From: Bacillota bacterium
GTDB lineage: Bacteria; Bacillota; Clostridia; Clostridiales; Caloramatoraceae
Length of the DNA: 37,736 bases
Direction of reading: 5' to 3'
Assembly: GCA_023415335.1 (NCBI GenBank)
Contig: JAEZLD010000010.1
Coordinates: 1 to 37,736 of the forward strand
The position numbers and the translations under genes were made by a program. Every line of letters begins with the position of its first letter. The stretch's first letter is position 1. The notes under the pieces were generated by a model. The model saw only the letters and a list, made by a program, of their open reading frames with translations. It made no database searches and was not told where the DNA came from. Below are positions 7,696 to 15,541 of the stretch, piece by piece.

Positions 7696-8721
7696 ATGAA
7701 AAAATTACTAGCCTTAAGTTTATCAATCATCCTGGCCTTAAGTTTTCTAGCAGGCTGTTCTGAAGGGGAGAAAAAACCAGCAGAAAAGAAAAAGGTGGCA
7801 CTAGTAACGGACGTTGCAGGTACTAACGTATTTATAAACAGCATGATCAATGGTCTTAAGGATGCAGCAAAAAAATATGGTTTTGAAGCTATAATAACAG
7901 AATGCGCGGATTCTGCAGCCTTTGAGGACAACGCACGTGCCTTAATCGAGGAAGGTGTTGATCTTATGATTGGCGGTGGCTGGCAATCCGGTGAAGCAAT
8001 AAACAAAATGGCAACCGAGTTCGCAGACAAAGCAGACTATGCACTTATTGACTCAATGGTTGATGCAGAAAATGTTAAATGTATTTCCTATAGAGAGCAG
8101 GAAGGCGCCTACCTTATAGGTAAAATTGCTGCTATGGTTACTGATGATAATGACAAGATATTCGGGGCTGTACACGTTAGCCAGGGACCAAGCTCATGGA
8201 AATGGCGCTATGGGTTTATGGAAGGAGTTAAATCAATAAGACCAGATACAAAGTTCATATTTAACTACGTTGGTAACTACAATGACCCGGCTAAAGCAAA
8301 GGAATTTGCTATTCAGCAATATGAGCAGGGAGCTAAATTCGTAAATGGAGCCTGCGCAGGCGGAGACAGGGGAGTTTTTGAAGCAGCAAAGGAAAAGGGG
8401 TTCTATACCTCAGGGCAGGACGTTGATCTTACATCACCTGATAACCCATATATAGTAACAAGCCAGATAAAGGACACCTATAATACAGTAATGTACTTAA
8501 TGGAAAAGTACATGACAGAGGGACAATGGAACACTGAAAATGAAACATGGGGTGTTAAGGAGGGTACAATAGGTGCCGTTTTTGCAACACATGACAGTAA
8601 AAATCCAATGACAGACAAAATATCCGCAGATGAGCTTGCACAATTAAAGCAGGCTGCTCAGGACATAAAAGATGGCAAGATTGATTTAACAAATATACCG
8701 AGCGAGGATTCCTATAAATAA
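7696..8721 (+). CDS. BMP-family nucleoside-binding lipoprotein
   Basis: A 341-residue substrate-binding lipoprotein of the basic membrane protein (PnrA/BmpD) family. The signal peptide ends in the lipobox LAGC, so Cys21 would be lipidated and the mature protein anchored outside the membrane. The mature part follows the family pattern: KVALVTDVAG, FEDNARALIEEGVDLMIGGGWQ, YREQEGAYLIGKIAAMVT and GVFEAAKEKGFYTSGQDVD. Characterised members bind purine nucleosides. The genes for the double ATPase and two permeases follow directly, completing a nucleoside ABC importer. GGAGGATGCATT precedes the ATG. The 227-nt gap before it shows no obvious terminator, so it is probably read from the upstream promoter. 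Confidence 0.92.
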   Translation: MKKLLALSLSIILALSFLAGCSEGEKKPAEKKKVALVTDVAGTNVFINSMINGLKDAAKKYGFEAIITECADSAAFEDNARALIEEGVDLMIGGGWQSGEAINKMATEFADKADYALIDSMVDAENVKCISYREQEGAYLIGKIAAMVTDDNDKIFGAVHVSQGPSSWKWRYGFMEGVKSIRPDTKFIFNYVGNYNDPAKAKEFAIQQYEQGAKFVNGACAGGDRGVFEAAKEKGFYTSGQDVDLTSPDNPYIVTSQIKDTYNTVMYLMEKYMTEGQWNTENETWGVKEGTIGAVFATHDSKNPMTDKISADELAQLKQAAQDIKDGKIDLTNIPSEDSYK

Positions 8722-8732
8722 AATAAGGAAAA

Positions 8733-8765
8733 TATAATAGAGGCGGTTTTCCCGCCTCTATTATA
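8733..8765 (+). terminator. intercistronic 14-bp hairpin after the lipoprotein gene
   Basis: TATAATAGAGGCGG and CCGCCTCTATTATA form a perfect 14-bp stem with a 5-nt loop. No proper T-run follows. I read it as a partial terminator or 3'-end stabiliser that lets the binding protein be made in excess over the membrane parts, a common arrangement in ABC operons. Confidence 0.7.
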
Positions 8766-8805
8766 ACACTATTTTAGGGTGTTATTATATAAAGGGGGTA
8801 ATCAA

Positions 8806-10314
8806 GTGCTTTTAGAAATGAAAAACATCACTAAAATGTATGGATCACTTCTTGCCAATGATGATGTCAATCTGTCACTTGAAAAGGGAGAAATACTTGC
8901 TATAGTAGGTGAAAACGGAGCAGGAAAATCTACAATAATGAAGATTCTTTATGGCCTTGAGCAGCCTACAAGTGGAGAGATTTATATAAATGGCAAGCTT
9001 CAGAGTTTTAAAAATCCCCTGGATGCTATCAATAAGGGAATAGGAATGGTGCAGCAGAATTTCATGCTGTTTAACCCCTTTACTGTAGCGGAAAACATAG
9101 TATATGGAATGGAACCACAAAGCAAAAGGATTTTTTTTGATAGAAAAGGAGCCTCAAAAATCGTAAATGAACTTTGCCAAAAATATGGGCTTGATATAGA
9201 ACCTGATTTGAAGGTTGAGGATTGTTCGGTTGGCTTGCAGCAGCGTGTGGAAATCCTCAAAGTATTATACCGTGATGCTGACATAATTATATTCGATGAA
9301 CCCTCGGCAGTGTTAACTCCCCAGGAGGTACAGGAACTCTTAAAGACTATTAAGAAGCTTGCTTCTATAGGGAAGAGCATTATAATAATTACCCACAAGC
9401 TTCAGGAGGTTATGGATTGTGCCGACCGCGTAGTTGTTATGAGGAAGGGTAAATATATTAAGGGAATGAAGATAGAGGAGACAAGTATAGAGGAGATGTC
9501 CTACCTGATGGTGGGAAGAAACCTGGCAAGCAGGGAAATAACCAAAAAGCAGCCAGGTGAAACGGTACTTAGTATTAAAGATCTCCGATATGACAGCAAG
9601 GATAAAAAAAATGTTATTGACGCTCTTAATATTCATGTAAATGAAGGAGAAATAGTTGGAATTGCAGGCGTATCCGGAAATGGTCAGTCTGAGTTGATAG
9701 AGTGTATAGCGGGACTGCTTCCAATAACCAGCGGTGAAATCACAATTAATGGACAAAATGTTGCTAATAAGAGTGTTAAAGATATAAGGGATTCAGGTTG
9801 TGCTCATATTCCTGAGGATAGATATAAAACAGGCTGTGCTAAAAAAGCAAACTTATCTGAGATTTCAATAATGGGCCACTATCTTAAACCTAAGTATTCA
9901 AAAAGGGGTATTTTAAGGAATAAGGAAATAAAAGAATTTGCACTTAGCCTGCTAAATGGCTACGGTGTAAGCTACAGTGGCCTCACACAAAGAGGAGGGG
10001 AGCTGTCAGGAGGAAATATTCAAAAGCTTATAGTTGCAAGGGAGATCGAGCAACATAAAAAATTCCTGATTGCAGCAGAACCAACCCGTGGAGTAGATAT
10101 AGGGGCTATGGAATTTATACATGACAAGCTCCTTGAGGTAAGGGAAAAGGGAGGAGCCGTACTTTTGGTATCTTCAGAGCTTACTGAAATAATGTCCCTT
10201 TCAGACAGGATATATGTAATGTATGAGGGAAGGACAAATGGTGAATTTACAAGGGAAGAAGCCACCTCAGAAGGCTTAGGACTATTAATGATGGGAGGCA
10301 AATTAAATGGCTGA
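8806..10314 (+). CDS. nupO: nucleoside ABC transporter, double ATP-binding subunit
   Basis: A 502-residue ATPase with two fused nucleotide-binding domains, as in the NupO/YufO and sugar CUT2 families. The first half has an intact Walker A (GENGAGKST, about residues 35-43) and Walker B (IIIFDEPSAVLTPQE) but a degenerate signature (SVGLQQR). The second half has a degenerate Walker A (GVSGNGQSEL), a good signature (LSGGNIQK) and AAEPTRGVDIGA. That asymmetry is normal for the family. I start at the GTG at 8806, preceded by AAAGGGGG seven bases away; it gives VLLEMKNITKMYG, the usual N-terminus. Its 3' end overlaps the first permease by 8 bp. It energises uptake of nucleosides delivered by the BMP lipoprotein. 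Confidence 0.92.
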   Translation: MLLEMKNITKMYGSLLANDDVNLSLEKGEILAIVGENGAGKSTIMKILYGLEQPTSGEIYINGKLQSFKNPLDAINKGIGMVQQNFMLFNPFTVAENIVYGMEPQSKRIFFDRKGASKIVNELCQKYGLDIEPDLKVEDCSVGLQQRVEILKVLYRDADIIIFDEPSAVLTPQEVQELLKTIKKLASIGKSIIIITHKLQEVMDCADRVVVMRKGKYIKGMKIEETSIEEMSYLMVGRNLASREITKKQPGETVLSIKDLRYDSKDKKNVIDALNIHVNEGEIVGIAGVSGNGQSELIECIAGLLPITSGEITINGQNVANKSVKDIRDSGCAHIPEDRYKTGCAKKANLSEISIMGHYLKPKYSKRGILRNKEIKEFALSLLNGYGVSYSGLTQRGGELSGGNIQKLIVAREIEQHKKFLIAAEPTRGVDIGAMEFIHDKLLEVREKGGAVLLVSSELTEIMSLSDRIYVMYEGRTNGEFTREEATSEGLGLLMMGGKLNG

Positions 10315-11425
10315 TAATAAAAATAAATTAAAGAGAATTTGCCTTGGGTCTTTTAATGTTTTAAAGCAACCCCTTACGGCTGTTGTTTTTGGATTATTGT
10401 TCGGTGCCGTAATGATAATTATAAGTAAGGAGAACCCCCTTACTGTGTATATACAGATGTTCGAAAAATCCTTTTTTAAACCTTATTATCTAATGCAGAC
10501 TCTGACACGCTCAACACCAATTATTGCATGTTCGATAGCAATAGCGGCAGCATGGAGAGCAGGTTATATAAACATTGGTGTTGAAGGACAGATGATTGTA
10601 GGTTCATTTGTTGCAACAGCATGTAGTTTATATATCCCAGGTCCTCCTATACTTATAATGGTAATATCAATTATTGCTGGTATGGCTGCCGGAGCCATCT
10701 ATGCACTTATTGCAGCTGTTCTTAATCTTAAGTACAATACTCCATTAGTTCTTTGTACCCTTATGATGAACTACATAGCAAATTACATTGCAAGCTACTT
10801 TGTAACCTATCCTATGAAGGATACAAGCGGCGATGGACTCGCAATACAGACACCGTTGATAGGTGAGGGAATGCGCTTTGCTAAATTAAATCCTAACACT
10901 ACCTTTAATATAGGGTTTATTGTAGCTATTGTTGTAGTAATTCTGTTTATGTATTTGTCAAACAAAACAACCTTTGGATATGAATCCAAAATGACAGGCA
11001 TGAATCCCCGTTTTGCCAAGTATGGAGGAGTTAAGGATAAACAGATAATGCTTAAGACAATGGCACTGAGCGGCGCCATAGCAGCAATAGCAGGTATCTG
11101 TGAAATTTATGGAGTGAAATACAGATATATGGATGGCATGTTTACGAGTACTGGCTATGCTTGGACAGGCCTTATGGCTGCTCTTTTAGCCGGACTACAT
11201 CCAGTAGGTATGCTTTTCTCTTCAATATTCCTTTCAGGTTTGCAGGTTGGAGGTCAGGCAATACAACGTACAACAAGTATTCCACTTCAGATGGCAACAG
11301 TTATTCAAGCAAGTATAACGCTTTTTGTCTCCGCCAAATTGACCCTTAACTTTATAAAAAAGGGAAAAAATTTAAAGGGAAGAATGAAAAAGAAAGATAA
11401 GGAGGCGGCAAGCAATGGAATCTAA
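10307..11425 (+). CDS. nupP: nucleoside ABC transporter permease 1
   Basis: A 372-residue polytopic membrane protein of the BPD_transp_2 type, matching NupP/YufP partners of BMP lipoproteins. It has a cytosolic start, a first helix near residues 20-40, the GYINIGVEGQMIVGSFVAT segment (conserved coupling/EGQ motif) and about eight to ten hydrophobic helices, ending in a basic tail (KKGKNLKGRMKKKDKE). Together with the next permease it forms the translocation pore. The ATG overlaps the ATPase stop and has GGAGGCAAATTAA before it; its own stop overlaps the second permease. These overlaps indicate translational coupling. Confidence 0.92.
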   Translation: MADNKNKLKRICLGSFNVLKQPLTAVVFGLLFGAVMIIISKENPLTVYIQMFEKSFFKPYYLMQTLTRSTPIIACSIAIAAAWRAGYINIGVEGQMIVGSFVATACSLYIPGPPILIMVISIIAGMAAGAIYALIAAVLNLKYNTPLVLCTLMMNYIANYIASYFVTYPMKDTSGDGLAIQTPLIGEGMRFAKLNPNTTFNIGFIVAIVVVILFMYLSNKTTFGYESKMTGMNPRFAKYGGVKDKQIMLKTMALSGAIAAIAGICEIYGVKYRYMDGMFTSTGYAWTGLMAALLAGLHPVGMLFSSIFLSGLQVGGQAIQRTTSIPLQMATVIQASITLFVSAKLTLNFIKKGKNLKGRMKKKDKEAASNGI

Positions 11426-12311
11426 TTATATAGCAAGCTTGATTAACTCTACTATAAGGTCTACCACTCCGGTTTTATTAGCAGCACTGGGCTCTGCTAT
11501 CTGCAGTCATGTAGGGGTATTTAATATTGCCCTGGAAGGTCAGATTTTGATTTCGTGCTTTGTTTCAATAGTTATAAACTATTTTACTGGAAGTGTAATG
11601 CTTGCTGTACTTGCAGGGGTGCTTTCAGGAACAGCTATTGGAGCTATTGTTGCATTCCTTCAGGTGAAATTCAAGGCTGCAGACATGGTTATAGGTACAT
11701 CCATGAACCTTTTAGTAAGCGGCCTTACAAGCATTTTTCTTTTTATAATTTTAGGTGTTAGGGGAATCTTTACCAATCCTGATCTCATTTCTTTAAAGAA
11801 AATTAATTTGCCTTTTATAAAAGATATACCCTTTATTGGAAGAGTATTTGAGAATTTAACTGCTATTGATTATGCTTCTTATGTAATTGCAATCCTGATG
11901 TATATATTTTTATTTAGAACAATAGCAGGCTTCAGGGTACATTCCATAGGAGTAAACAAGGAGGCCTCAGAAAGCCTTGGAATTAAAGCAACAAGAATCA
12001 GTATACTGGCAGTTATAGTATCAGGTGCTCTTTGTGGACTCGGTGGTACAGTGCTAAGCATGGGGCAGGTAACCCTTTTTACTGAGAATATGACTGCAGG
12101 GCGTGGATTTATTGCTATGGCTGCTGCAGGAATGGGTTTTAATCATCCTTTATATATAATAGGATCTAGCCTTTTATTTGGAGTGGCCCAGTCTTTAAGT
12201 GTAGCTCTCCAAAATTATATACCAAGCCAGTTGACTTTGCCAATTCCATATATTGTTACAATAATTGCGCTTTCGGCCTTTGGATTTAAAACTAGAAAAA
12301 AACATGCATAA
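11415..12311 (+). CDS. nupQ: nucleoside ABC transporter permease 2
   Basis: A 298-residue BPD_transp_2 family permease, the NupQ/YufQ-like partner. It contains the paired motif HVGVFNIALEGQILISCFVS near residue 33, and GLGGTVLSMGQVTLFTENMTAGRGFIAMAAAGMG, typical of this subunit. It is almost entirely hydrophobic and ends in a short basic tail. GGAGGCGGCAAGCA precedes the ATG, which overlaps the end of permease 1. It completes the importer. A short hairpin (12306-12331) follows the stop. Confidence 0.92.
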   Translation: MESNYIASLINSTIRSTTPVLLAALGSAICSHVGVFNIALEGQILISCFVSIVINYFTGSVMLAVLAGVLSGTAIGAIVAFLQVKFKAADMVIGTSMNLLVSGLTSIFLFIILGVRGIFTNPDLISLKKINLPFIKDIPFIGRVFENLTAIDYASYVIAILMYIFLFRTIAGFRVHSIGVNKEASESLGIKATRISILAVIVSGALCGLGGTVLSMGQVTLFTENMTAGRGFIAMAAAGMGFNHPLYIIGSSLLFGVAQSLSVALQNYIPSQLTLPIPYIVTIIALSAFGFKTRKKHA

Positions 12312-12331
12312 AACAGGGGAACCTTTTATGC
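12306..12331 (+). terminator. weak hairpin after the importer genes
   Basis: GCATAAAA (12306-12313) pairs with TTTTATGC (12324-12331), with an inner GG/CC pairing. It lacks a following T-run, so it is more likely a processing or attenuation point than a terminator. Confidence 0.4.
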
Positions 12332-12426
12332 CTATGTAAATCAATTTATTATGGCCATTGCTAACAGTATCCTGCAGAAAAAAACAAGTTACAAGCTACA
12401 CGAAATGTGATAAGGAGGAATTATCC

Positions 12427-13167
12427 ATGAGCAGTGAGTTATTATTGCCATGCATAGCAGTCAAACCGGGAGAAATAAATCCCAGAGTTATAACCTGCGG
12501 GGATCCTGCCAGGGCAGAAAAGATTTCTAAATTGCTTGATGATGTAAGGTGCATGGCAAAAAACAGGGAATATTGGACTTATAATGGAAGTTATAAGGAA
12601 GTTCCTGTTACAGTTACCTCCCATGGTGTTGGAGCTGGTGGAGCAGCTATCGGCTTTGAAAGCCTTTATCGTGCAGGAGCAAGGGTTATAATTAGAGTTG
12701 GTACCTGCGGAGGAATGCAGGAGGATATAGATGCTGGAAGTATAGTAATTGGTACTGCTGCCTGCAGAGAAGAAGGAGTAACAGAGAAAATGATACCCCT
12801 TTCCTATCCTGCTGTTGCAGACGGAGAGGTGGTTGCAGCACTGGTAAGCAGTTCAAGGGAGATGGGGGTTAAATTTCATAAGGGAATAATATTAACCCAG
12901 GCACTTTTTTACCCGGGGCTATTGGAGTCAACAGTAAAGCTTTATTCCAAGGCAGGCATAAAAGCTATGGAGAACGAGGCTGCAAGCCTGTTGGTGGTTG
13001 CCTCACTGCATGGAATAAAGGCAGGTGTAATACTTGCTGCAGATGCAAAGGCATTCGAACTTGTTGGAGTAGAAGGCTACAAGCCTGATGTATCGGCTGT
13101 ACATAAGGCTATAGAGGATGAAATTCAAATAGCACTTGAGGCAATAATAAAGGTTGAATTAGATTGA
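12427..13167 (+). CDS. divergent NP-I family nucleoside phosphorylase
   Basis: A 246-residue second member of the Udp/hexameric PNP superfamily. The phosphate-binding TCGDPARAEKI and VGTCGGM are present, as is a ribose-site ENEAASLL segment (in place of the usual EMES). The glycine-rich loop reads GVGAGGAAIGFE where the other copy has GMGGPS, and the C-terminal base-site acid lies in a different context (LAADAKAFE). It is therefore not a simple duplicate of the enzyme at 5801 and probably acts on a different nucleoside or a modified one. AAGGAGGAATTATCC precedes the chosen ATG; upstream in-frame codons lack a ribosome site. It is followed closely by the deaminase-type gene. Exact substrate unknown. 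Confidence 0.82.
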   Translation: MSSELLLPCIAVKPGEINPRVITCGDPARAEKISKLLDDVRCMAKNREYWTYNGSYKEVPVTVTSHGVGAGGAAIGFESLYRAGARVIIRVGTCGGMQEDIDAGSIVIGTAACREEGVTEKMIPLSYPAVADGEVVAALVSSSREMGVKFHKGIILTQALFYPGLLESTVKLYSKAGIKAMENEAASLLVVASLHGIKAGVILAADAKAFELVGVEGYKPDVSAVHKAIEDEIQIALEAIIKVELD

Positions 13168-13200
13168 ACAAAATGAGGGTATTTGAGGAGGGTGAGGCAA

Positions 13201-14487
13201 ATGTTATTTAAGAATATTACTCTTGTGGATGAGAATTACGATATTCAGAAACACATGAATATAATCACAAAAGAAAATAAAATAGCTTATATAGGAAGGG
13301 ACATCCCATCTGATTATAGTGGAGATGTATTTGATGGAAATAATAAGGTTGCAATTCCCGGGCTCTTTAATACACACTGCCATATTCCCATGACAGTACT
13401 AAGGGGATATGGAGAAGGGCTTCCCCTTCATAGATGGCTTCATGAGAAAATGTTTCCATTTGAAGCCAGGCTAAATGGAGAGGACTGCTATTTTGCAGGT
13501 ATGCTTGGTGCAATGGAGCTTATTAAAAGTGGAGCAGTATCGTTTACAGATATGTACTTCAATATATTAGACATTGCACGTGCAGTAAAAGACAGTGGGT
13601 TGAAGGCTAATATCTGCCACGGAGTATCAGTAAACGGAGATACTCGGTATAAAGACCTTAAGGGCTATAGAGATACTGAGAGTTTATATAGCTTTGTAAA
13701 GCAGGATAATACAGACCGTATTAAGGTTGATGCAGGCCTTCATGCTGAATATACTTCAGATGAAGCACTTATACGTGATGTTGCAGATTATGCAAAATCA
13801 ATGAACATGATAATACAGACACATATATCTGAGACAAGAAAGGAACATGAGGAATGCAAGCTTCGCCATGGCATGACACCTGTTGCTTATTTGGAGAGAC
13901 ATGGACTCTTGGACCAGCCTTTGGTTGCTGCACATTGTGTATGGGTTGAGGGCGATGACTTTGACATTCTGAGGGATAAGGGTGTAACTGTGGCCCACTG
14001 CATGTCAAGTAATTTAAAGCTAGGCAGCGGCTTTGCACCTGTAAAAAGGATGATTGATAATGGAATAAAGGTAAGTATTGGGACTGATGGGGCCTCCTCA
14101 AACAACAACCTTAATATGCTTGAGGAAATCAATCTATCTGCAATTGCCAACAAGGGTATAACAAATGATCCTGAGTTTATGACACCCAAGCAGATTTTAA
14201 GGCTTGCTACGCTTAATGGTGCCATGGCCCAGGGAAGAGAGGACTGTGGAAGCATTAAAATTGGTAATCGAGCGGATATTGTGGTATTTGATTTTGATAA
14301 ACCCCATCTCCAGCCTGTCCATGACATATTGTCAAATATCATTTTTTCGGCCGAGGCTAGCGATATTTGTTTGTCAATGATTGATGGTGAAGTAGTATAC
14401 AAGGATGGGTATTTTACAAATATTGACACTGAAAGGGTAATTTATGAGGTAAACCGTACTAGCAAACGAATTTTATCTGAGTTGTAG
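13201..14487 (+). CDS. mtaD: MTA/SAH/adenosine deaminase-type amidohydrolase
   Basis: A 428-residue TRZ/ATZ-type amidohydrolase of the MtaD (methylthioadenosine/S-adenosylhomocysteine deaminase) family, also known to act on 5'-deoxyadenosine in some lineages. The metal site is complete: HCH (H59, H61), H208 in IQTHISE with catalytic E211, H245 in VAAHCVW and D296 in SIGTDGASSNN. H181 in GLHAEY and LRGYGEGLPLHRWLHEKMFP near residue 67 are typical of the MtaD group. It would convert the adenine ring to hypoxanthine, making substrates suitable for the oxopurine-type PNP. GGAGGGTGAGGCAA precedes the ATG at 13201. A decayed isomerase gene starts immediately after its stop codon. Guanine or other aminohydrolase activity is the main alternative. 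Confidence 0.85.
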   Translation: MLFKNITLVDENYDIQKHMNIITKENKIAYIGRDIPSDYSGDVFDGNNKVAIPGLFNTHCHIPMTVLRGYGEGLPLHRWLHEKMFPFEARLNGEDCYFAGMLGAMELIKSGAVSFTDMYFNILDIARAVKDSGLKANICHGVSVNGDTRYKDLKGYRDTESLYSFVKQDNTDRIKVDAGLHAEYTSDEALIRDVADYAKSMNMIIQTHISETRKEHEECKLRHGMTPVAYLERHGLLDQPLVAAHCVWVEGDDFDILRDKGVTVAHCMSSNLKLGSGFAPVKRMIDNGIKVSIGTDGASSNNNLNMLEEINLSAIANKGITNDPEFMTPKQILRLATLNGAMAQGREDCGSIKIGNRADIVVFDFDKPHLQPVHDILSNIIFSAEASDICLSMIDGEVVYKDGYFTNIDTERVIYEVNRTSKRILSEL

Positions 14488-14494
14488 TTATTTG

Positions 14495-14686
14495 ATATTA
14501 GTAATTACAATAGAAGAAAGGGATACTAAACAGGTACTTGAAGAAAAAGGGATACAGAATACTTTGGATGGAGTTTAGTAGTACGACCCTTCTCTTGATA
14601 TTACTACCCCTATTCAATTAGTGGTATCGTTACAGAAAAGGGAATATACACCATATTACGTGCATAGATATTGCGATACAAAAGTA
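14495..14686 (+). pseudogene. decayed C-terminal fragment of an MtnA-like isomerase gene
   Basis: This stretch translates to ITIEERDTKQVLEEKG, IQNTLDGV, two adjacent TAG stops, then YDPSLDITTP. After a 1-base loss it reads ISGIVTEKGIY, and after a further 2-base loss PYYVHRYCDTKV. This matches the intact isomerase downstream, codon by codon, from VTIEERDPK to RYFETKV (16400-16585). The two small deletions together remove exactly one codon. The first roughly 280 codons are gone, so this is the tail of a second, diverged isomerase gene that once lay between the deaminase and the aldolase. No function is expected. The match was found by eye; a nucleotide alignment would settle its extent. Confidence 0.82.
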
Positions 14687-14729
14687 TCCGTTGCAATATA
14701 TAGAAATAGATTTTAAGGGGTGGCTTAAT

Positions 14730-15371
14730 ATGATAATGAAAAAAGAAAGAGAGCTTGTAGCAGAGTACGGAAAAAAGCTTATTAAATGCAACTTAACTAC
14801 CGGCTCAGGTGGGAATATCAGTATTTTTAATAGAGAAGAGGAACTGATTGCAATAAGCCCAAGCGGAGTTGACTATTTTGAAATAAAACCAGAGGACGTA
14901 GTTATTGTAAATCTTGATGGTAAAATAATAGATGGTCATCTGAAACCATCAAGCGAGCTTGACATGCATCTTATCTTCTATAAAAACAGGGAGGATGCAA
15001 ATGCAATAGTTCATACCCATTCGAAATATGCAACTGCTATCTCATGTATGGGATGGAACCTGGAACCCGTTCATTATTTAATAGGACTTGCAGGCTATGA
15101 TGTAAAATGTGCAGAATACGCAACATATGGAACCATGGAGTTAGGAGAAAATGCACTAAAGGCATTAGGTGATAGAAATGCAGTATTGCTAGGAAATCAT
15201 GGGCTTATTGCACTGGGAACTGGCCTTGAAAGAGCTTTTTCTACCGCAGAGCATCTGGAGTTCGTAGCAGAATTAAATTATCTTACTAAGACTTTGGGAC
15301 AGCCCAAGCTGCTAACTCAAGCTAATATGGACGAGGTAATGAAAAAGTTTAATACCTACAGATACAAATAG
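14730..15371 (+). CDS. class II (fuculose-phosphate-type) aldolase
   Basis: A 213-residue class II aldolase/adducin family protein of FucA size. E76 in KPSSELDMH is the catalytic acid; H95 and H97 in VHTHSKYA and H157 in LGNHG are the zinc ligands. These positions are close to E. coli FucA (E73, H92, H94, H155). SGGNIS and ISPSGVDYFEIKPEDV are also present. It would cleave a ketose-1-phosphate into DHAP and an aldehyde: acetaldehyde from 5-deoxyribulose-1-P, methylthioacetaldehyde from methylthioribulose-1-P, or glycolaldehyde from ribulose-1-P. It could instead be an MtnB-type dehydratase, but no MtnC/D-like genes are here. The start at ATG 14730 follows AAGGGGTGG; upstream codons belong to the pseudogene. 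Confidence 0.87.
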   Translation: MIMKKERELVAEYGKKLIKCNLTTGSGGNISIFNREEELIAISPSGVDYFEIKPEDVVIVNLDGKIIDGHLKPSSELDMHLIFYKNREDANAIVHTHSKYATAISCMGWNLEPVHYLIGLAGYDVKCAEYATYGTMELGENALKALGDRNAVLLGNHGLIALGTGLERAFSTAEHLEFVAELNYLTKTLGQPKLLTQANMDEVMKKFNTYRYK

Positions 15372-15541
15372 TTGTGTAAATGTATACAGGTAGGGTTGGT
15401 TTAAGCATTTATTACTTTAGCCCGCCCTTTCCATTTATAGTATTACAGAAAATGAATGGCGTGGAAATAGTGATTGAAATTAGCAAGGGAATATGGCACT
15501 AAGAGACCTGCTGTGCCTAAGTATGTTATGGAAAGAGGGAA

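Noticed and set aside
13887..14429. A 180-codon minus-strand frame inside the deaminase gene
   Set aside because: It is the mirror of a well-conserved metal-dependent hydrolase; no ribosome site or domain of its own.
14691..14729. Upstream TTG start extending the aldolase by 13 residues
   Set aside because: These codons border the decayed isomerase tail and lack a ribosome site; AAGGGGTGG directly supports the ATG at 14730.
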